The position numbers and the translations under genes were made by a program. 64,000 nt of DNA. Origin: Lactobacillaceae bacterium. Lineage in GTDB: Bacteria; Bacillota; Bacilli; Lactobacillales; Lactobacillaceae. The notes below the pieces were generated by a model. The model worked only from the letters and a program-made list of their open reading frames with translations, was not told the DNA's origin and did not search any database. Below, in pieces: positions 53,439 to 63,491 of the stretch; position 1 is the first letter of the stretch; each line of letters opens with the position of its first letter. The DNA is taken from positions 32,763 to 96,762 of the forward strand of contig JAITPD010000047.1 of the NCBI GenBank assembly GCA_031289615.1. Direction: 5' to 3'.

Positions 53439-53461
53439 CAAAAAAGAGAATAGATTTCTCT
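53439..53461 (-). terminator. Terminator at the element-chromosome boundary
   Basis: On the minus strand AGAGAA-ATCTA-TTCTCT is followed by TTTTTTG. It ends transcription coming from the YibE/YibF genes and shields the element. Confidence 0.7.
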
Positions 53462-53584
53462 ATCCTCTTAACTAAATTATTGCTTTTGGTGGCTCTAACT
53501 AAATTCTAGACACTTACCCGTTATTATCACTTTTAATTTTAAAAAGTGGACCGTACTAGTACTAACAATGACCATCTATTAGCG
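53462..53584. other. Probable junction of element and chromosome
   Basis: Gene content switches here from plasmid-like to housekeeping. The stretch holds a direct repeat AACTAAATT (53470s and 53500s), a CACTTTT/AAAAGTG inverted repeat and GTACTAGTAC. None can be assigned as an attachment site because the other end is outside the window. Confidence 0.4.
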
Positions 53585-54346
53585 TCATTTATCGCTTTGA
53601 ACCCGATTGCGCCGGATTCTAATGAGTAACAGGCTCACTGGTAATACTAATATCACTCCTAAAAATGCATATAACATTGCAAGCATTGATGCAACGAATA
53701 ATTTTGAATTTAAAATATCACCAAAACTATAATTTAACTTGGCAAACATCACGCCAAGGCTCAAAAAATCTGCCATAAAACCAAATAAAACTGTGTTGAC
53801 TGCTGTTCCCACGATTTGCTGTCCTAAATGCGCGCCGGCCTTTAACAGATCAACCAAGCGCATCTCAGGATGATGGCTCGCAATTTCATCAAAGCCAGAA
53901 GTGATAGCAATTGACGCCTCTGCAATTGCTCCCAATGTTGCTAAGAGCGCCGCCACGATTCCAATATTGACAAAGTTCAGGCCAATTTGCAGAGACAAGC
54001 TTTCTAACTCTTCTGAATTTTCAACCGCAAAACCTTGCGCCAGATTAAGGTGCTCCATTGGAAAAATAATTGCTACCAACACGACCATCACAATCATACT
54101 GGCCAGCATCGCAATCGTCGTTGTTTCCTCATCCGCGCCAGCACTCAAAATTGTAATCAACAGAACTAACAGGCTTCCAATCAATAAGATCACAAAAATA
54201 TTGAAGCCCCAATTGATCATCATAATCATGGCAAATAAAATCCCAAAATTGATCCAAAGACTAATGAATGCGCCAAAGCCTTTGACCCCACCAATTCCGA
54301 TCATTAAAAGAAATAAGATTAAAGCTAAAATCATCGTGACTGTCAT
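53585..54346 (-). CDS. YibE/YibF-family membrane protein (C-terminal type)
   Basis: The 253-residue polytopic protein has about six membrane segments and the family stretch IAEASIAITSGFDEI ... GAHLGQQIVGTAVNTVLFGF. It overlaps the partner gene by 4 nt; the two occur as a pair in many lactobacilli. Transport of an unknown substrate has been proposed for the family; the real function is not established. Confidence 0.82.
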   Translation of the reverse strand: MTVTMILALILFLLMIGIGGVKGFGAFISLWINFGILFAMIMMINWGFNIFVILLIGSLLVLLITILSAGADEETTTIAMLASMIVMVVLVAIIFPMEHLNLAQGFAVENSEELESLSLQIGLNFVNIGIVAALLATLGAIAEASIAITSGFDEIASHHPEMRLVDLLKAGAHLGQQIVGTAVNTVLFGFMADFLSLGVMFAKLNYSFGDILNSKLFVASMLAMLYAFLGVILVLPVSLLLIRIRRNRVQSDK

Positions 54347-55461
54347 GACTTATTCCTCAACTTTCGATGTTCAAAGAATTGCGAAATTAGGACCCACATA
54401 ATTCCGGCTGGGACCGTCAAGACAATTCCGATCGCACTAATCATCGTTTGCGCCATTCCAAGAGCCATATTCATATCATAAGTATAGCCAAGATTATTAC
54501 CGTTTCTAAGATACAACAGCGCCATAGGAACTTGAGCCGCAATGAAAATCAAGAACAGCACATTGCTGAGCGCTCCAAAAATCTCTTGGCCCACGTGACG
54601 ACCCGCTGTAATTAATTCACGTGTTGAAACGTCCGGATTCTCTTTCTTCAAAGAAAATAACGTTGCAATCATGTCTGTTGATTCGTCCATCACAGCGCCC
54701 AATACCCCGACCAAAGTAATCGCAAAGAACATCGGCTTAGGAAGTTGCGTGATAAATTCCAACAACTCAAAGTGAATTCCAGCACCATTCGTCGTGGCAA
54801 AAACCAATGCTGCAATGCCCATCGCGCTCAGAGTGGCCGTCATGACGGTTGCAAAGACGACCCACGTTTGCCGGTTTCTAAAGCCCATGACAAGACCTAG
54901 CGTTGTAACAGAGGTGATGATGCTAAAGCCAAAGAACAACTTAACAATCCAGCCAGTTCCTAATGCTAGATCGAGCCAGACCGTCAACGTGAACAGAGCT
55001 GTGTTGATTCCTAATGATAATGCGGTAAGTCGGCCAGCTTGGCCCATCAAGATTAGCAACGTTCCAATCAGCGCCACTAAAAATGGCACCCAGGTCGAAT
55101 CCCGCTTTAAATTTGCAAAGCCCCACGAATCATCTCCTTGATGCACCAAAAAGATCTGCATCCCCGTTTTTAATTCTTGCGTCATGGCTCGACTGGTATC
55201 GTAATCATTTTTGACAGTCACAATTCTACCAGCTTGCCCGTCATTTAAAAATTTAACTCGGGCGACTTGATTTTTATTTTCCACCTTGTTGTCAAAGGAA
55301 TCAGTTGACTCATTTTGACTAGTTTGTTTAACCGAAACAACTTGGGCAATTGGTTTTTGATATAGAAATGAATCATTGCGCAAGGCAAAATAGGTAGCCC
55401 CAACCGTTAAAGCCAGTGCTACCCACAACATTATTTTATTGTTTGTGATGAATTTAATCAT
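54343..55461 (-). CDS. YibE/YibF-family membrane protein (N-terminal domain type)
   Basis: The 372-residue protein has one N-terminal membrane segment (WVALALTVGATYFAL), an external beta domain (about 30-125, VARVKFLNDGQAGRIVTVKND), then seven or so membrane segments with AVMDESTDMIATLF and AGRHVGQEIFGALSNVLFLIF typical of the family. It overlaps dnaI by 4 nt, so it is cotranscribed with the replication-restart genes in this genome. Confidence 0.82.
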   Translation of the reverse strand: MIKFITNNKIMLWVALALTVGATYFALRNDSFLYQKPIAQVVSVKQTSQNESTDSFDNKVENKNQVARVKFLNDGQAGRIVTVKNDYDTSRAMTQELKTGMQIFLVHQGDDSWGFANLKRDSTWVPFLVALIGTLLILMGQAGRLTALSLGINTALFTLTVWLDLALGTGWIVKLFFGFSIITSVTTLGLVMGFRNRQTWVVFATVMTATLSAMGIAALVFATTNGAGIHFELLEFITQLPKPMFFAITLVGVLGAVMDESTDMIATLFSLKKENPDVSTRELITAGRHVGQEIFGALSNVLFLIFIAAQVPMALLYLRNGNNLGYTYDMNMALGMAQTMISAIGIVLTVPAGIMWVLISQFFEHRKLRNKS

Positions 55462-56429
55462 GATTCTAACCGTCGATTAACTCCGCTTACTGGTATTTCG
55501 CGCGCCAAATACATGATGCGTTGAAGCAAACGAGCAGCTTTAACTGGCTCAGCTCCACGATTTGACATTGCAAAGTGCTCCTCTTCTAGTTGCTTCATTG
55601 AAAAATTAGAGGTAAAGAAAGTTGTCAGACCGTTTTGCATACGATAATCCAAAATCACGCCCAGCACATCGTCACGAATCCAACCAGATCCATCTGTTTC
55701 TGCCCCAATGTCATCAAGCACCAAAATCGCCACCGTCTTCATATCAGCACGAACGTCATCCATATTTTTACTAGGATCGTTGATTGCTTCTTTCATGTTG
55801 GCCGCCAACGTTGGATAATGAATCAGCATTACCTCAATCTCATCAACAGCCAACTGATTAGCCATTGCTCCCATCAAATATGTCTTACCAACTCCATATG
55901 GTCCTTGTAAATACAGCCCTTGATGGAATTCATTTGGCTCTGCAACGTATTCTTCAATAAACTGAGCAACTGCGATCACAGCAGATGTCATCCCCAAATC
56001 AGCGTGAGCAAAATCGTCCATTGTTGCACCCTTCAATTGCTTAGGCATCCCGATTGACTGAACCCGGCTCGCCACTCGCAGCTTATTATGCAAATTAAGA
56101 GTGTCTTCTGTCGCGCGATATTGAACCACAATTTGGTGATCAACAAATAACAATTCTGGAATGTAGCCAGGATGAACATCATTTTCACCTTGAACCGCCT
56201 TCTTTTGTTGCAAATAATATTCGTAAACCGTTGCTAAATCCCGCTCGAAAATGGCAGACGTTAACTCTGGCTGGTTTTCTTGTACAAAAGCTTTAATTTC
56301 TTTGTCAGCTAAAATCTCTGCCTTCACTTTTGCAAATGTTTCTTGGAGCTTGGGGTTTTCCATAATATTTCGCATTGTCGCACCTACACTTTTAATCCCG
56401 TCTTGACTCTGTAAATTAATCTCTGGCAT
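55458..56429 (-). CDS. dnaI: Primosomal protein DnaI (helicase loader)
   Basis: The 323-residue protein has an N-terminal loader domain (about 1-110), Walker A GPYGVGKTYLMG (about 180) and Walker B VLVLDDIGAE (about 238), the arrangement of DnaI/DnaC-type AAA+ loaders. It loads the replicative helicase together with DnaB and DnaD. Its start directly follows the dnaB stop, the conserved dnaB-dnaI pair of Firmicutes. Confidence 0.93.
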   Translation of the reverse strand: MPEINLQSQDGIKSVGATMRNIMENPKLQETFAKVKAEILADKEIKAFVQENQPELTSAIFERDLATVYEYYLQQKKAVQGENDVHPGYIPELLFVDHQIVVQYRATEDTLNLHNKLRVASRVQSIGMPKQLKGATMDDFAHADLGMTSAVIAVAQFIEEYVAEPNEFHQGLYLQGPYGVGKTYLMGAMANQLAVDEIEVMLIHYPTLAANMKEAINDPSKNMDDVRADMKTVAILVLDDIGAETDGSGWIRDDVLGVILDYRMQNGLTTFFTSNFSMKQLEEEHFAMSNRGAEPVKAARLLQRIMYLAREIPVSGVNRRLES

Positions 56430-57722
56430 CTACTTGCCCTCTTTTTCTTTACGTTTGGCGGCCATGTTGGCTAACATTGCATCCAAATTAGCTTGTTCTT
56501 TCTCGCTCACCACCGTCACAGGTTGATTATCCCAATCTGGCTTGGTTTCACGCGGCGGCAATTGCTTAGCATACGAACCACGACGAGTCCCGCTCGTTTT
56601 AATCTTTTGATCTCGTTCTTGGATGTACTTAATCACGTCGGCTGGAGTCTTTAGTTTCGCTTGGGCCCAATCCGTATACGTGGCTTCAAGTAACGCCTTT
56701 GACAAATTCGTGCGCTTTTCTTTCACTGCCAACACATATAGCTCCATATTGATCACTGCTTTAGGCAATTTGTCATAGCGCATCAACTGCTCAATCGCGT
56801 ATTGTTCGCTCGCGGTCACGATTCCACCTGTTTGCTCACGAATATCAGCCAGGAACTCAAGTGGCCCCATCTGATTAGCCTTATCAACCAATGGATTACC
56901 AGTTGACTTAGGTGGAGTCTGCGGTTGCGTAGTATTTTCAACCGTTTGCTGCTTTTGGAAATCAACCGTCAATTGCTTTTCAATCTGCTTCAAATCAATC
57001 GTGTGGTTTGCGCTGACGTTACCTTGAATGACACGTACCAATGCGATTTCATCTAGTGCATACAATTGTTTTAATATTAACAAGTCACTCTGTTGCTTTA
57101 AGAGCTCTGTTTTATCAACTCCAAAGCTCTGCAACAACTCGGCCATTAAGTCCAAATCAAGTTGCGGTGTCGACTTGGTGATTGCTTCTTTTAGTGGTGC
57201 TTGTACTGGTTCAACAAGCTGCACTTCATCCACCGTTTTGAAATTATCTTCGTTCACGACATCAAAAAAGCCTTTGGAAACATTCTTGCCAGTAATCGGT
57301 TGATACTTTGGAAGCATTTGAGCACGCAATATTTCGAATTCATCTGATCCTAAAAATAATTTCAATAATTTCACTAAGAGCTTATCGGACAAGAAGTTTT
57401 GCTTTGAGACGGGAAGAAAAATTTCATAAACCCACTGCGAACCAAGCGTCAACGTTTGTTCATATGACTTGACCAAACCGAAGCCTTCCAACTTTTCACG
57501 CGCCTGTAAAAAGCGTTGTCCAGAAAGGCCTACTCGATCAATCAGAGTAATATGGCTGTGCATCTCACTCTCGTTGCCAAGTGTGTTGGCAAGTGCTAGA
57601 TAAAGCGTCAACGCCTCAGTTCCAATCAGTGGCAAATACAAATTAGTAAGAACTTGTAAGTCTTGTGGCTTCAGCTGTTCATGAATAATCGTCTTATATT
57701 TATGGTTAAGACTAAATGGCAT
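56430..57722 (-). CDS. dnaB: Replication initiation and membrane attachment protein DnaB
   Basis: The 430-residue protein has the DnaB/DnaD-like N-terminal winged helix (YLPLIGTEALTLYLAL ... IDRVGLSGQRFLQAREKLEGFGLVKSY) and a C-terminal DnaD2-type domain (TASEQYAIEQLMRYDKLPKAVINMELYVLAV), with a basic tail. It is the Firmicutes helicase co-loader, not the replicative helicase. It lies 52 bp downstream of coaE. Confidence 0.92.
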   Translation of the reverse strand: MPFSLNHKYKTIIHEQLKPQDLQVLTNLYLPLIGTEALTLYLALANTLGNESEMHSHITLIDRVGLSGQRFLQAREKLEGFGLVKSYEQTLTLGSQWVYEIFLPVSKQNFLSDKLLVKLLKLFLGSDEFEILRAQMLPKYQPITGKNVSKGFFDVVNEDNFKTVDEVQLVEPVQAPLKEAITKSTPQLDLDLMAELLQSFGVDKTELLKQQSDLLILKQLYALDEIALVRVIQGNVSANHTIDLKQIEKQLTVDFQKQQTVENTTQPQTPPKSTGNPLVDKANQMGPLEFLADIREQTGGIVTASEQYAIEQLMRYDKLPKAVINMELYVLAVKEKRTNLSKALLEATYTDWAQAKLKTPADVIKYIQERDQKIKTSGTRRGSYAKQLPPRETKPDWDNQPVTVVSEKEQANLDAMLANMAAKRKEKEGK

Positions 57723-57774
57723 AATTGAGCTCCTTTCTGGTAAATTTATTGGTGATGCAGGTGTGATTCCGTGG

Positions 57775-58377
57775 TCATGAATTTTTTAATTGTAAAGCAT
57801 GTAAAATTGCATCGACTTGTTGTTTGGTTTCTTCAATCGAGCCAGCATTTGAGATTACATAATCAGCCAACTCTTCTTTTTTTGACATCGGCATTTGTGC
57901 ATTAATTCGTTTATTGGCTCCATCTTGGGACAATCCATCACGTTCCATCAAACGTTGTAATTGCATTGCTGGTGGAACAGTCACGACGATAATCTTTTCA
58001 GCACCCATAGCATTGCCAGTTTCTAATAGCAACGGTACTTCGTAAACAATCGCCTTAGCCCCTTGTTTTTGCGCTTCTTCAGATAATTCTTGCATCATTG
58101 TGTGAACGCGCGGATGTGTAAAATGATTTAACATGTTGAGCTTGGCTGGATCAGAAAAGACGATTTGACCTAGCTTTTGCCGGTCTAGCTCACCATTTGG
58201 CAAAAGAATATCTGGCCCAAACTCATTTTTAATATCTACCAATGCTGGCATTCCAGGCTCGACAACCTTGCGCGCAATTTGATCTGCATCTATAACTGTA
58301 ATCCCTAGTTCCCGAAAATAATTAGCAACCGTTGATTTACCAGTTGCAATTCCACCAGTTAACCCAAGTTTCAACAT
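57775..58377 (-). CDS. coaE: Dephospho-CoA kinase
   Basis: The 200-residue enzyme has P-loop GLTGGIATGKST at the N-terminus and the VIDADQIARKVVEPG motif of CoaE. It phosphorylates dephospho-CoA, the last step of CoA synthesis. It is the normal neighbour of mutM and dnaB in lactic acid bacteria. AGGAGA precedes the ATG. Confidence 0.95.
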   Translation of the reverse strand: MLKLGLTGGIATGKSTVANYFRELGITVIDADQIARKVVEPGMPALVDIKNEFGPDILLPNGELDRQKLGQIVFSDPAKLNMLNHFTHPRVHTMMQELSEEAQKQGAKAIVYEVPLLLETGNAMGAEKIIVVTVPPAMQLQRLMERDGLSQDGANKRINAQMPMSKKEELADYVISNAGSIEETKQQVDAILHALQLKNS

Positions 58378-58399
58378 CTCATTCTCCTAAAAACTAATT

Positions 58400-59227
58400 C
58401 TATACCTTTAAAACTTGGCACTTTGGGCAATAGGTTGTTCCCCGTTGCGCCACCTTCGTCTTGACTAACTCAGTCCCACAACGTAAACACGGCTGTCCCA
58501 CGCGTCCATAAACTTGCAGTTCATTTTGAAATCCACCGGCTTCACCAAATGCATTGGTAAATGAATGCACCGTAGTTCCGTGATGCTCAGTAGCTCGCGC
58601 AAGTTCTTTGATAATGTTTTCTCGTAACACGCCCAATTGTTTCTTTGTGATGGTGTTGGCAGGTTGCAACGGATGAATCTTTGACATCCATAACGTTTCG
58701 TCCACATAAATATTTCCCAGACCGGCAATATGGCTTTGATCCAACAAGAACGGCTTGATTGCCCCCTTACGCTTGAACTCCTCCACCATATAATCCAGCG
58801 TCAACGTTTCTTCAGTCGGTTCTGGACCAATCTTTGCCAGCCCAGTGAGGTGCATGGCATCCTTTGTATCAACCAGATTCATCCGGCCAAACTTACGGGT
58901 GTCGCGATAAAATAGGTCATTGCCATCATCCAAATGAAACGTGACCAAATCGTGTTTTCCAGGTGTAGTATCCGCTGGCACGGTATAATAAGCCCCTTCC
59001 ATCCGTAAATGCGAAACGAGAGTCTTGTCCCCGCTCAGGCGAAACATCAGATACTTGCCGCGACGATCAATTTTTTCAATCTTGCGGTCCGCCATTTCAG
59101 CGTCAAATTCTTCTGCTGACATGCCCACGATCTTTTCCCAACGCACTTCAACACTTTTAATCGTCCGTCCGACTACAAGTTTGGTCAAACCTCTTCTTAC
59201 AGTTTCTACTTCTGGCAGTTCTGGCAT
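58400..59227 (-). CDS. mutM: Formamidopyrimidine-DNA glycosylase (Fpg/MutM)
   Basis: The 275-residue enzyme begins PELPEVETVRRGL, so the catalytic Pro and Glu follow the initiator Met. It carries the helix-two-turn-helix region near HIAGLGNIYVDE and a complete zinc finger at the C-terminus (CLRCG ... CPKC). It removes 8-oxoguanine from DNA. I set the start at 59227 (AGGGGAC upstream) because processing to the N-terminal proline requires it; the track ORF is 38 codons too long. Confidence 0.95.
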   Translation of the reverse strand: MPELPEVETVRRGLTKLVVGRTIKSVEVRWEKIVGMSAEEFDAEMADRKIEKIDRRGKYLMFRLSGDKTLVSHLRMEGAYYTVPADTTPGKHDLVTFHLDDGNDLFYRDTRKFGRMNLVDTKDAMHLTGLAKIGPEPTEETLTLDYMVEEFKRKGAIKPFLLDQSHIAGLGNIYVDETLWMSKIHPLQPANTITKKQLGVLRENIIKELARATEHHGTTVHSFTNAFGEAGGFQNELQVYGRVGQPCLRCGTELVKTKVAQRGTTYCPKCQVLKV

Positions 59228-59422
59228 TACGTCCCCTAACCGTTGATATGTCAACGTTTTTATGATTTGTGATGCACTCTGTGGTGCAGTTTTATTTTTT
59301 TCTGTCAAATTCCAGTGGCACATGAATTTTTTCATCACCATAATAGAACTTGATATAAACTATTTCTTATTTTACAGCATTCAATAGCACTTTACCAATT
59401 ATCAATAATGTTTTTATCCATC

Positions 59423-59444
59423 AAAAAACGGCTATCATTGCCGC
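59423..59444 (-). terminator. Terminator after the aldose epimerase gene
   Basis: On the minus strand GCGGC-AATGATA-GCCG is followed by TTTTTTGA, 11 bp past the epimerase stop. The rest of the gap up to the mutM start shows nothing clear. Confidence 0.75.
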
Positions 59445-59454
59445 TTATCTTTAT

Positions 59455-60336
59455 CTAGAAAAATGTGAGTGCATAAATTCCTTGCATGGTCTCTGTTGGC
59501 TGCAAATGATTAATCCCCAACTTGTCCGTCAAATCACCACTAGCGTCCACTGTATCAGCAATTCCCCACCACGGTTCGACACACAAGAATGGTGCCTCAA
59601 CATCGGCTTTTGTCCATATTCCTGCATATTGCGCATTTTGAATATCCACCATTACTCCATGTTCATGCTTTTGGTCGGTCACCTCGATACTAATTGGTTC
59701 CTGCTTTAATTCAAGAATAATCGCATCGTTTTGATAATCTGACCGACGCACTGGCAATGCAACAGATGCATCAAAGGTTGTGTCTTTAGCAAAGTCCACA
59801 AATGGACCACTCAAAACCTTGCGCCCGAATTCTTTGGCTGGAGTTATGTTGACAAGATAGTCATTAAACGTTTGTCCCGCTTGCAATGGCAAATTGATGC
59901 CAGGATGACCACCCACTGAGAAATATAACTCTTTTTGATCCAAATTTGTCACCACATACTGCACTTCCAACGAATCTTCCGTATCAAGACTGAAAACTAC
60001 ATCAAACTGAAACTTGAACGGATAAATTTGTCGAGTTTCTTTTGAATCAGTCAAGCGCAACCGAACAGCTGTTTCAGACTGCTCAATCACTTCAAATTCA
60101 GAATCACGTGCAAAACCATGTTGCGTTAAATGATAATCTTTGCCAGCATAACGATACGTATCTCCATGCAACCGCCCAACAATCGGAAATAAATTAGGTG
60201 CATGCCGACCCCAAATTTTAGGATCACCCTGCCAAATATATTCGATCCCTGTTGCTTGATTTACAACACTTGTTAACTCTGCCCCAAGTTCGTTAATCTT
60301 AACCTGGATTGAGCCATTTTCAATTAAAATAGCCAT
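59455..60336 (-). CDS. Aldose 1-epimerase family protein (LacX-like)
   Basis: The 293-residue protein shows GAELTSVVNQATGIEYIWQGDPKIWGRHAPNLFPIVGRL at the N-terminus and VGGHPGINLPL in the middle, typical of the LacX branch of galactose mutarotases. It interconverts sugar anomers; the sugar is not predictable. ATG 60336 follows GGAGG and replaces the slightly longer track start. Confidence 0.88.
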   Translation of the reverse strand: MAILIENGSIQVKINELGAELTSVVNQATGIEYIWQGDPKIWGRHAPNLFPIVGRLHGDTYRYAGKDYHLTQHGFARDSEFEVIEQSETAVRLRLTDSKETRQIYPFKFQFDVVFSLDTEDSLEVQYVVTNLDQKELYFSVGGHPGINLPLQAGQTFNDYLVNITPAKEFGRKVLSGPFVDFAKDTTFDASVALPVRRSDYQNDAIILELKQEPISIEVTDQKHEHGVMVDIQNAQYAGIWTKADVEAPFLCVEPWWGIADTVDASGDLTDKLGINHLQPTETMQGIYALTFF

Positions 60337-60420
60337 TTGATCCTCCATAAAAGCGCTTTCACTTATTGCTTTAAGTGTACCAAATTTTCATGTTAAATCC
60401 CACCATTGATTCACATGATT

Positions 60421-61323
60421 CTACGCGCGAGGAAAGAAATTACGATAGCTTTCCTGCAAATTTTCTCTCGTCACGTGCGTATAAATTTGAGTGGTGCTCA
60501 AGCTACTATGGCCCAAAAGCGCCTGTACATTTCGTAAATCTGCACCATTATTCAATAGATCCGTGGCGAATGTGTGCCGGAACATGTGCGCAGAAACATT
60601 TTGGGTAATTCCGGCCTTTTTCGCAATTTGCTTTAACACATATTCGATCCCACTCGCAGACAAAGGTTCGCCATTTTTATTGACCAATAAATTATCGTGT
60701 GACCGTTTAGCATTTTTCATCAACGCCGGGCGCACTGTTTTCAAGTACACATCTAGCGCATGCTCCATATATTTACCATACGGAACAACGCGCATCTTAT
60801 TTCCCTTACCAGTAATATGCACAACGCGTGGCCCACGATCAATTTCACCAAGCGTTAAGCCAGCAGTTTCGGACACACGCGCTCCAGTATCATATAAAAT
60901 CTCTAGCAACAGTTGATTACGAATGCCTAAAGCTGAGTTATCAGTCGCCACTTGATCAAAAAGCTTTGTTAATTCTTGCTCATAAAAATAACGAGGCAAA
61001 TGCTTGCCAGCCTTGTGAAGTTGCACATCTTGAAACGGATTTTGGATAACTTTACCATTGTTATACAAAAAGCCATAAAAACTACGGAGCGAACTGACTT
61101 TTCGCGCAATCGTTCGTCCTCCATCACCATGATCAAAGAGATAACTTAAAAAAACGCGGACATCTAAGTGATCCACGTTTTCTAGAGCTGATTCGCGTCC
61201 AGTCTCAGCCAAAAAACGCCGTAATTCATCCAAATCAGACTGATAAGCCCGAATCGTGTCTTCCGAATATTGGCGCTCTCCACGTAGATATTTTGTGAAT
61301 AATTCTACGTTGTCTTGGCTCAT
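60421..61323 (-). CDS. xerC: Tyrosine recombinase XerC
   Basis: The 300-residue protein has the N-terminal SAM-like domain ([19 protein letters not shown]) and the catalytic set: Arg in DTGARVSE, His-Arg in [12 protein letters not shown], His in LGHSS and Tyr in IYTHV. It overlaps topA by 4 nt, the standard chromosomal place of xerC in lactobacilli. It resolves chromosome dimers with a second recombinase. Because of this context I do not regard it as the integrase of the element. Confidence 0.93.
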   Translation of the reverse strand: MSQDNVELFTKYLRGERQYSEDTIRAYQSDLDELRRFLAETGRESALENVDHLDVRVFLSYLFDHGDGGRTIARKVSSLRSFYGFLYNNGKVIQNPFQDVQLHKAGKHLPRYFYEQELTKLFDQVATDNSALGIRNQLLLEILYDTGARVSETAGLTLGEIDRGPRVVHITGKGNKMRVVPYGKYMEHALDVYLKTVRPALMKNAKRSHDNLLVNKNGEPLSASGIEYVLKQIAKKAGITQNVSAHMFRHTFATDLLNNGADLRNVQALLGHSSLSTTQIYTHVTRENLQESYRNFFPRA

Positions 61324-63491
61324 TTTTTAGCTACCGCCTTTTTAGTTGTACGGTTTCGGGTTGTCGCTTTCTTTGTTGCTGTCTTCTTAGTTGTTGCTTT
61401 CTTAGCAGTGCTTTGCTTAGTGGCTTCTTCGCCTGCTTTAGGAGTTGTCCCGTCAGCTAAGGTCTTTTCAGTTGGCTTGTCCCATGAAGTAAAGTCACAG
61501 TCAGGATAACGCGAGCAACCGTAGAATGTCCGTCCACGCTTGGTTTTGCGCTCAATAATTTGTCCTTGATGACACTTAGGGCATAGTAACCCAATTTCTT
61601 TAACGATTGTCTTGGTATTACGGCAATCTGGGAAACGTGAACAAGCAAAGAACTTTCCATAGCGACCCAAACGTTCCAACATTGGTGCTCCACAAATCTC
61701 ACAGTTTTCACCAGCAAGTTTGTCCTTAACCACCATTTTTTCCATTTCGACTTCAGCCTTGGTCAGCTCAACCCTAAATGGCTTATAAAATTCGTCGACC
61801 ACGCGCACCCATTCTTCAGAACCGGTTTCAACGTTGTCTAATTCACCTTCAATTTTAGCTGTGAATTTCAAATCAGCGACATCTGGGAAATAAGCGCGAA
61901 CGGCATCTTGCACCATTTTCCCGATTTCAGTCGGAATGAACTTCTTTGCATCAATGCGCACGTAGCCACGAGTTTTAATCGTCTCAATTGTCGCTGCATA
62001 TGTCGAAGGACGCCCAACGCCGGCTTCTTCCAACGCCTTGACGAGCGCTGCTTCAGTATAACGCGGCTTTGGTTGCGTGAACTTTTGCTCAGGATTGATG
62101 CTAGCCATTGTGACAGTATCACCTTCGTCCATCTCTGGAAGAACGTTATCCTTGGCCTTGGCTGCTGGATACGCTTTGGTATAACCAGCGAACTTGGTTG
62201 TAGCACCATTGGCCCTAAACATGACACCATTTTGCTCAATCGTCACGCGAACTCGATCAATAATTTCAGGAGTCATTTGTGAAGCAACAAATCGTGACCA
62301 AATTAATTGATACAACTTGAACTGGTCGTTGGTGAGTTTATCCTTAATTGAAGCTGGCGTACGGTAAACAGAAGTCGGACGAACTGCTTCGTGGGCGTCT
62401 TGGGCCCCTTCTGGCAACTTGCCTTGGACCGGCTTAGTTGCAGCGTATTCTGCTCCGTATTCTTCATGAATAAAGTGCGATGCATCATTTTTAGCAACTG
62501 AAGAAATCCGGGTTGAATCAGTTCGCATATAGGTAATCAACCCAACGGAACCATCCCGGCCACCCAAATTAATTCCTTCATACAATTGTTGAGCAGTTGA
62601 CATCGTGCGTCGAGCCTGGAAATTAAGCTGTGTGTTTGCTGTTTGTTGCAAAGTTGATGTGGTAAACGCGGGGCTTGGATTATTCTTTCCTTCGCTCTTA
62701 ACTACGCCAGTGACATCAAAGAGTTCGGCCTTGTTGAGTCGCTTCATAATTGCTTGAACTGCTTCGTTGTCCGGAACTTTGTCCACACGCTTGTCGTCTA
62801 AGCCATAAAAATTAGCCTTGAACTTTTTAGCACCCTTTTTAAACTCAGTTGGGAATTCCCAATATTCTTCGGGTTCGAAGGCTTGAATTTCATTCTCACG
62901 ATCAATAATCAGACCCAGCGCCACAGATTGAACTCGTCCGGCACTTAAACCTTTTTTAATTTTCTTCCACAACAATGGCGAAATCGAATATCCCACAAGA
63001 CGATCCAAAATCCGTCGAGCTTGTTGCGCATCGACAAGGTCCATATTAATTTTACGAGGGCGCTTAAAAGCATCTTTAACTGTATCCTTTGTGATTTCGT
63101 TAAAGACCACCCGATTTTCATCAGAGCTAATATCTAATTCCAAAATATGCGCCAAATGCCACGCGATTGATTCTCCTTCACGGTCCGGGTCGGAAGCAAG
63201 ATACACATGTTTAGCAGCTTTAGCATCCTTTTTTAGGCCCTTGATAATGTCGCCTTTTCCGCGGATGTTAATGTATTTTGGTTCGTACTCATTTTCAGTG
63301 TCAACACCCATCTGTGACTTAGGCAAATCGCGAATATGCCCGATACTAGCAACTACCTTATAGTTTGGCCCCAAATACTTTTCAATTGTCTTTGCTTTTG
63401 ATGGTGATTCGACAATGACTAAGTTTTTTTGCTTTGCCGATGATGTTGTACGCCTTTTCTTGGTTACTTTTTTTTCTGTTTTTTCTACCAC
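61320..63491 (-). CDS. topA: DNA topoisomerase I
   Basis: The 723-residue enzyme has toprim [16 protein letters not shown], the ASDPDREGE metal site, and the active tyrosine in [11 protein letters not shown] (about 322). Two four-cysteine zinc ribbons follow (CEICG ... CSRFPDC and CPKCH ... CSRYPDC), then a Lys/Thr/Ala-rich tail. It relaxes negative supercoils. The start codon is GTG at 63491 with AGAGGA upstream. It heads the chromosomal gene block. Confidence 0.95.
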   Translation of the reverse strand: MVEKTEKKVTKKRRTTSSAKQKNLVIVESPSKAKTIEKYLGPNYKVVASIGHIRDLPKSQMGVDTENEYEPKYINIRGKGDIIKGLKKDAKAAKHVYLASDPDREGESIAWHLAHILELDISSDENRVVFNEITKDTVKDAFKRPRKINMDLVDAQQARRILDRLVGYSISPLLWKKIKKGLSAGRVQSVALGLIIDRENEIQAFEPEEYWEFPTEFKKGAKKFKANFYGLDDKRVDKVPDNEAVQAIMKRLNKAELFDVTGVVKSEGKNNPSPAFTTSTLQQTANTQLNFQARRTMSTAQQLYEGINLGGRDGSVGLITYMRTDSTRISSVAKNDASHFIHEEYGAEYAATKPVQGKLPEGAQDAHEAVRPTSVYRTPASIKDKLTNDQFKLYQLIWSRFVASQMTPEIIDRVRVTIEQNGVMFRANGATTKFAGYTKAYPAAKAKDNVLPEMDEGDTVTMASINPEQKFTQPKPRYTEAALVKALEEAGVGRPSTYAATIETIKTRGYVRIDAKKFIPTEIGKMVQDAVRAYFPDVADLKFTAKIEGELDNVETGSEEWVRVVDEFYKPFRVELTKAEVEMEKMVVKDKLAGENCEICGAPMLERLGRYGKFFACSRFPDCRNTKTIVKEIGLLCPKCHQGQIIERKTKRGRTFYGCSRYPDCDFTSWDKPTEKTLADGTTPKAGEEATKQSTAKKATTKKTATKKATTRNRTTKKAVAKK

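Noticed and set aside
53485-53515. Possible insertion-sequence end (GGTGGCTCTAACTAAATTC)
   Set aside because: No transposase and no matching second end in the window; resemblance to an IS end could not be supported.
60421-61323. XerC as integrase of the conjugative element
   Set aside because: It overlaps topA and lies within a conserved chromosomal block; this is the usual place of chromosomal xerC.
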